DNA from: Alisma plantago-aquatica
Lineage: Eukaryota > Streptophyta > Magnoliopsida > Alismatales > Alismataceae
NCBI GenBank assembly: GCA_963693085.1
Contig: OY856409.1
Coordinates: 1,333,599,915-1,333,663,914, forward strand
DNA length: 64,000 bases
Direction of reading: 5' to 3'
The position numbers and the translations under genes were made by a program. Positions 61,220 to 64,000 of this stretch are shown here, piece by piece. Position 1 is the stretch's first letter, and every line of letters starts with the position of its first letter. The notes beneath the pieces were generated by a model that worked only from the letters and a program-made list of their open reading frames with translations, did not search any database and was not told the DNA's origin.

Positions 61220-61903
61220 GTAGCAATTATACAATAACAAGTTTTGATCACATGAGACTAAGTATTCAAACACAAAAAGCACATAGAATGTGTATTAAAC
61301 ATGATATTAGCAGTAGGAATTCTTTGTGTTTAAATATGAGATTATGATTTTGAAAATTAATGACCTCTAATTTTGTGAGGTCTCATATATAGCTATACAA
61401 CAAAATGAAATGATAAATTAGTAATATATAGGAGCTAATAAGGGTTTCATATAGAAGTTGATGGTTTACGGAGAGGTGGAAGAACTAGGAGCCAATAAAA
61501 ATAATTCAGGAGAAAGAAATCGGGATAAGAGAAAAACAAATAAGAGTAGTTATCAAAAATAGGGACTGAGGGCACGAGACCCTGATAATATGCCCTTCAC
61601 CCTTTTGTGGATAGCATATTGTGCAATGTAGTTGACACACGATGCCTATACCCCACCCCTTATTGTTCTCGATGCCGCATCAGTCCTCAATACCATTCAG
61701 TCATCCGTGCCCCATCTTGCTGCAACTATTCTGCATCTATCCAAAGATTTTATCTCCCCCTCATGCTTCTTTGCCTTTTTCACTACATCCTGCACTACCA
61801 CAACTTTGCTAACTGCCGCATTTTCCATCTCCCTCCTCTTCATGACATCTCTTCTCTCTCCTGCCTTTACCGCTAGTACATTTAAACTGAGGACTTTTGT
61901 TAA
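61220..61903. other. unassigned sequence
   Basis: AT-rich, with + strand ORFs of 89 and 103 codons at 61607-61943 in two overlapping frames. Neither has a recognisable motif. No element ends were found. Confidence 0.3.
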
Positions 61904-62055
61904 AGTATATGAGTGTTTTAGTTTCTTGGGTCAATGTATATAGGCCCAAGAGTGTTTGGCCAGTATTTAGACTTCTAGTCCATTAAGTTTTTTCTTGTGT
62001 CTTGTACTTGTTCTGTATCCTATTTGTTGAAAGGGGTTTGCAGATCTAATTATAA
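61904..62055 (+). repeat. possible solo LTR
   Basis: About 150 bp starting TGTTAAAGTATATG and ending TTATAACA, with GGCCCAAGAG, TCTAGTCCATTAAG and CCTATTTGTTG words that recall the element 1 LTR (TTGGCCCATTAGGG, CCTATTTATAGG). No clear 5-bp duplication flanks it, so the call is tentative. Confidence 0.3.
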
Positions 62056-63400
62056 CAATCTAGCTTTTGAAAAGCGCAAAGCAGGAAGCGAGCGGCCAAC
62101 CTTCCCTAAGCGCTTAAGTGTGAAGCAACTAATTAAGTGACCACTTTCTGAGAAAGCAGATTGATTAGTAAAATAATGTAAAAAATTAGACTTCAGTAAT
62201 ACAATAGTACTAAATTAGAAAAATCACAAGATAACCAAGTGATATTATTGATATTCATTAGAATAGGGTAGGTAATACTGTATATGTAAATATTTGTATT
62301 TATTACATTTCATGGACTTACAATATAAAAGTGCGTTATGTACTGACTAGCTTTTGACTATTAACCTTATTACTTATTGAATAATGACCTCAACATTAGA
62401 TTATATTAGTAAATCTTATAGCACATTATAGCAATCAACCGACATTTCTGAGACAATCGACAATTTTAGGACACATGTATAAAATATTTACATTATATAA
62501 TTATCTGAAATTAATATTATACTACACACATATTCTAGTTTATATATTGTAGATCGTGCATTTCTATATATATAGTGCTCACATAGTACTTACGCTATTA
62601 TTTTACATGGTACTTACACAATACTAACATAAAATTCTTATAGGTAGAGTCAATATAGGTCTTATAGGATATTATCAATCAGCTATAACGTAGTACATTG
62701 GAGGCGGTGAGTGATAGAAAGGCATACAACACCGGTGCACAAGTTTAGTATAGGTAGGAGAAGAACACGATACTACGGTTTTCTTCTTTTACCTTTGTAG
62801 TCTGTAATACATAATAAGCATCAAGCAATACATATGGCTTTTTTATGTAGTTGTTGTTGAACAATGCAAGACCTTGTTTTGATTTAGTGGTCCTAAGCGG
62901 GTGATTAAGCGGCCCATACAAAGTGGGATAAAGTGGTTTAGACCGGGAAAAAACGTCCGTCTAATGCAAAAACGTTTCACCAGCCGCTTCATCTAAGATT
63001 CCTCTAGTAGATGGTCTGCCATTGCTTAAGCGGCAAAGCAGCCACTTTTTAAATTAGTGACACCAATATATACAATTATCCTAGTTTCTTGTTTTCTGAC
63101 AGGTTTCTTCTGCAAGAGAGTGACCTCCTAATATTTCCTTTCTTCTTTCAGCCAACCACATTTACATGGCCTTCGTTCAGTCAGTTTAACCATTGACTCC
63201 GATTTGCACCTCTTCTCAAAAAGCGACCAACAATGCAAGCCTTTGTAATTGGTAAAATCTGCCATAGTTGCTGTTACGATTCTGACTGCTGATGCACATT
63301 CCCCGTAGGAGCCTAGGACTTGAGTGATCTGCCTGCATAACTTCACGAAGCAATAATGCCATGGTTTCCTTGGCTATCTGTCAGTAAAACAGTTAAGAGC
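62056..63400. other. AT-rich block with AAGCGG words at both ends
   Basis: Words such as AAGCGC, AGCGGCC and TAAGCGCTTAAG cluster at 62070-62130. Complementary-type words (TAAGCGGG, TTAAGCGGC, AGCCGCTT) cluster at 62893-63050, just before CCACTTTTTAAA. The arrangement suggests terminal and sub-terminal repeats of a ~1-kb DNA element, but no duplication was found. 63060-63400 shows nothing recognisable. Confidence 0.3.
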
Positions 63401-64000
63401 AAGTATGACGTTACCAGATAGAAAATCAGCAATAGACAGATAAAGTGAAGTAGATAGATTCATAGCAGCAGTCGATGATGATGAATAAGCTTCTCAAGTA
63501 GCAAATGGATCCATATACCAGCAAAATAACACCACAAAAAGCAGCAGTAAATGTAGCATGAAGATCCATGTAGCAGCAGAATTAAAGTCTTCTTCATTTC
63601 TATTCATCTCTCATCCATCTCATCTCTTCCCTCTACTCATCGTCCTCTATTCTCCCCCGCATGCCAACCACGAAAAGAGTCAAGAGAGTGGTTGGGGTGG
63701 AGATTAAAAAATAATGGTAGAGGTAGGGTTTATGTTGGCAATTATGTGAAGGAGGTAACCGACAACTCGAGTCAATGTGCAACATGACCCGATTACGCAG
63801 ATTCAAATAGAAAAATAAATAAGATCTTTTTACGATCCCAAAAGGAGATTTGTTTGGCCCATAGGCAAAAGGTCAAAAAATCATAGGATCTGATTATCAG
63901 TAGGTTCAATATGTATATGGGGGTAGAACATGTGGAGGTAGGCAAAAGGTATATAGGGCTGGGAAGAGTATGGGGGTCAAAGAACAAAAGAAAATAGAAG
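63400..64000 (-). mobile_element. antisense relative of element 1, cut by the window edge
   Basis: Positions 63595-63780 match the complement of 11700-12005 in order: ATCTCATCTCTTCCCTCTAC, TCTATTCTCCCCC, GCCAACCACG, ATGGTAGAGG and GAGGTAACCGACAAC. Positions 63420-63560 resemble 12000-12100 more weakly. By eye the identity is about 75%. The 60-bp unit is present once. No LTR is visible inside the window. Confidence 0.6.

Overview
This is nuclear DNA of a flowering plant, made mostly of nested transposable elements. The evidence for a plant is: many Ty1/copia retrotransposons with primer-binding sites complementary to initiator tRNA-Met (TGGTATCAGAGC); a Sirevirus-type element with an envelope-like ORF; hAT and Mutator-like DNA elements with 8- and 9-bp target-site duplications (TSDs); a tRNA-derived SINE; an RTE-type LINE; and AT-rich exon-like segments with plant-type splice sites. 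I cannot name the species. No rRNA, functional tRNA or CRISPR was seen.

Layout, left (1-16.3 kb). A decayed + strand copia (10.24-13.06 kb) was hit by a - strand copia (element 5, 5.9-10.2 kb), which was hit by a + strand Sirevirus (1-5.89 kb; its 5' half lies outside the window). The Sirevirus carries a 662-bp Mutator-like insertion inside its RNase H. The decayed copia also hosts element 1 (11.1-12.9 kb), a 1.76-kb LTR element with no pol. At 13.1-16.1 kb lie an exon-like segment, a ~0.37-kb tandem duplication holding a hAT MITE, and a SINE.

Middle (16.3-46.4 kb). A - strand copia 3' end (16.1 kb) and its pol (22.1 kb) are split by a 5.7-kb insertion, which itself contains the complete but decayed copia element 2 (17.4-21.9 kb). 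A second exon-like segment at 25.08 kb is phase-compatible with the one at 13.8 kb, so the TEs between may be filling one large intron. Element 3 (27.3-37.5 kb) is a copia with a GGTGT TSD. Element 4 (29.4-34.6 kb) is nested in it, has identical LTRs and a gag-pol frame interrupted by one amber codon, and is the youngest insertion here. From 37.6 to 44.3 kb there is low-complexity and unrecognised sequence, a 36-bp minisatellite and a probable - strand host gene with phase-consistent exons near 42-42.9 kb.

Right (45-64 kb). A Mutator-like element (45.1 kb) is followed by a - strand copia (46.4-49.8 kb) interrupted by an RTE LINE 3' fragment. Next comes a - strand copia (element 10, 50.1-61.2 kb) carrying three clean insertions: a hAT (52.2 kb), a Mutator-like element with an internal 103-bp-arm hairpin (53.5 kb) and copia element 6 (56.3 kb). 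A relative of element 1 runs into the right edge in antisense.

How the parts relate. Elements 1, 2, 3 and 10 share a conserved 5' leader although their LTRs differ. This suggests that pol-less element 1 could be packaged and mobilised by the coding family. LTR divergence by hand count (element 4: 0/153; element 3: 3/188; element 1: about 8/170; element 2: about 7%) agrees with the nesting order where it can be tested.
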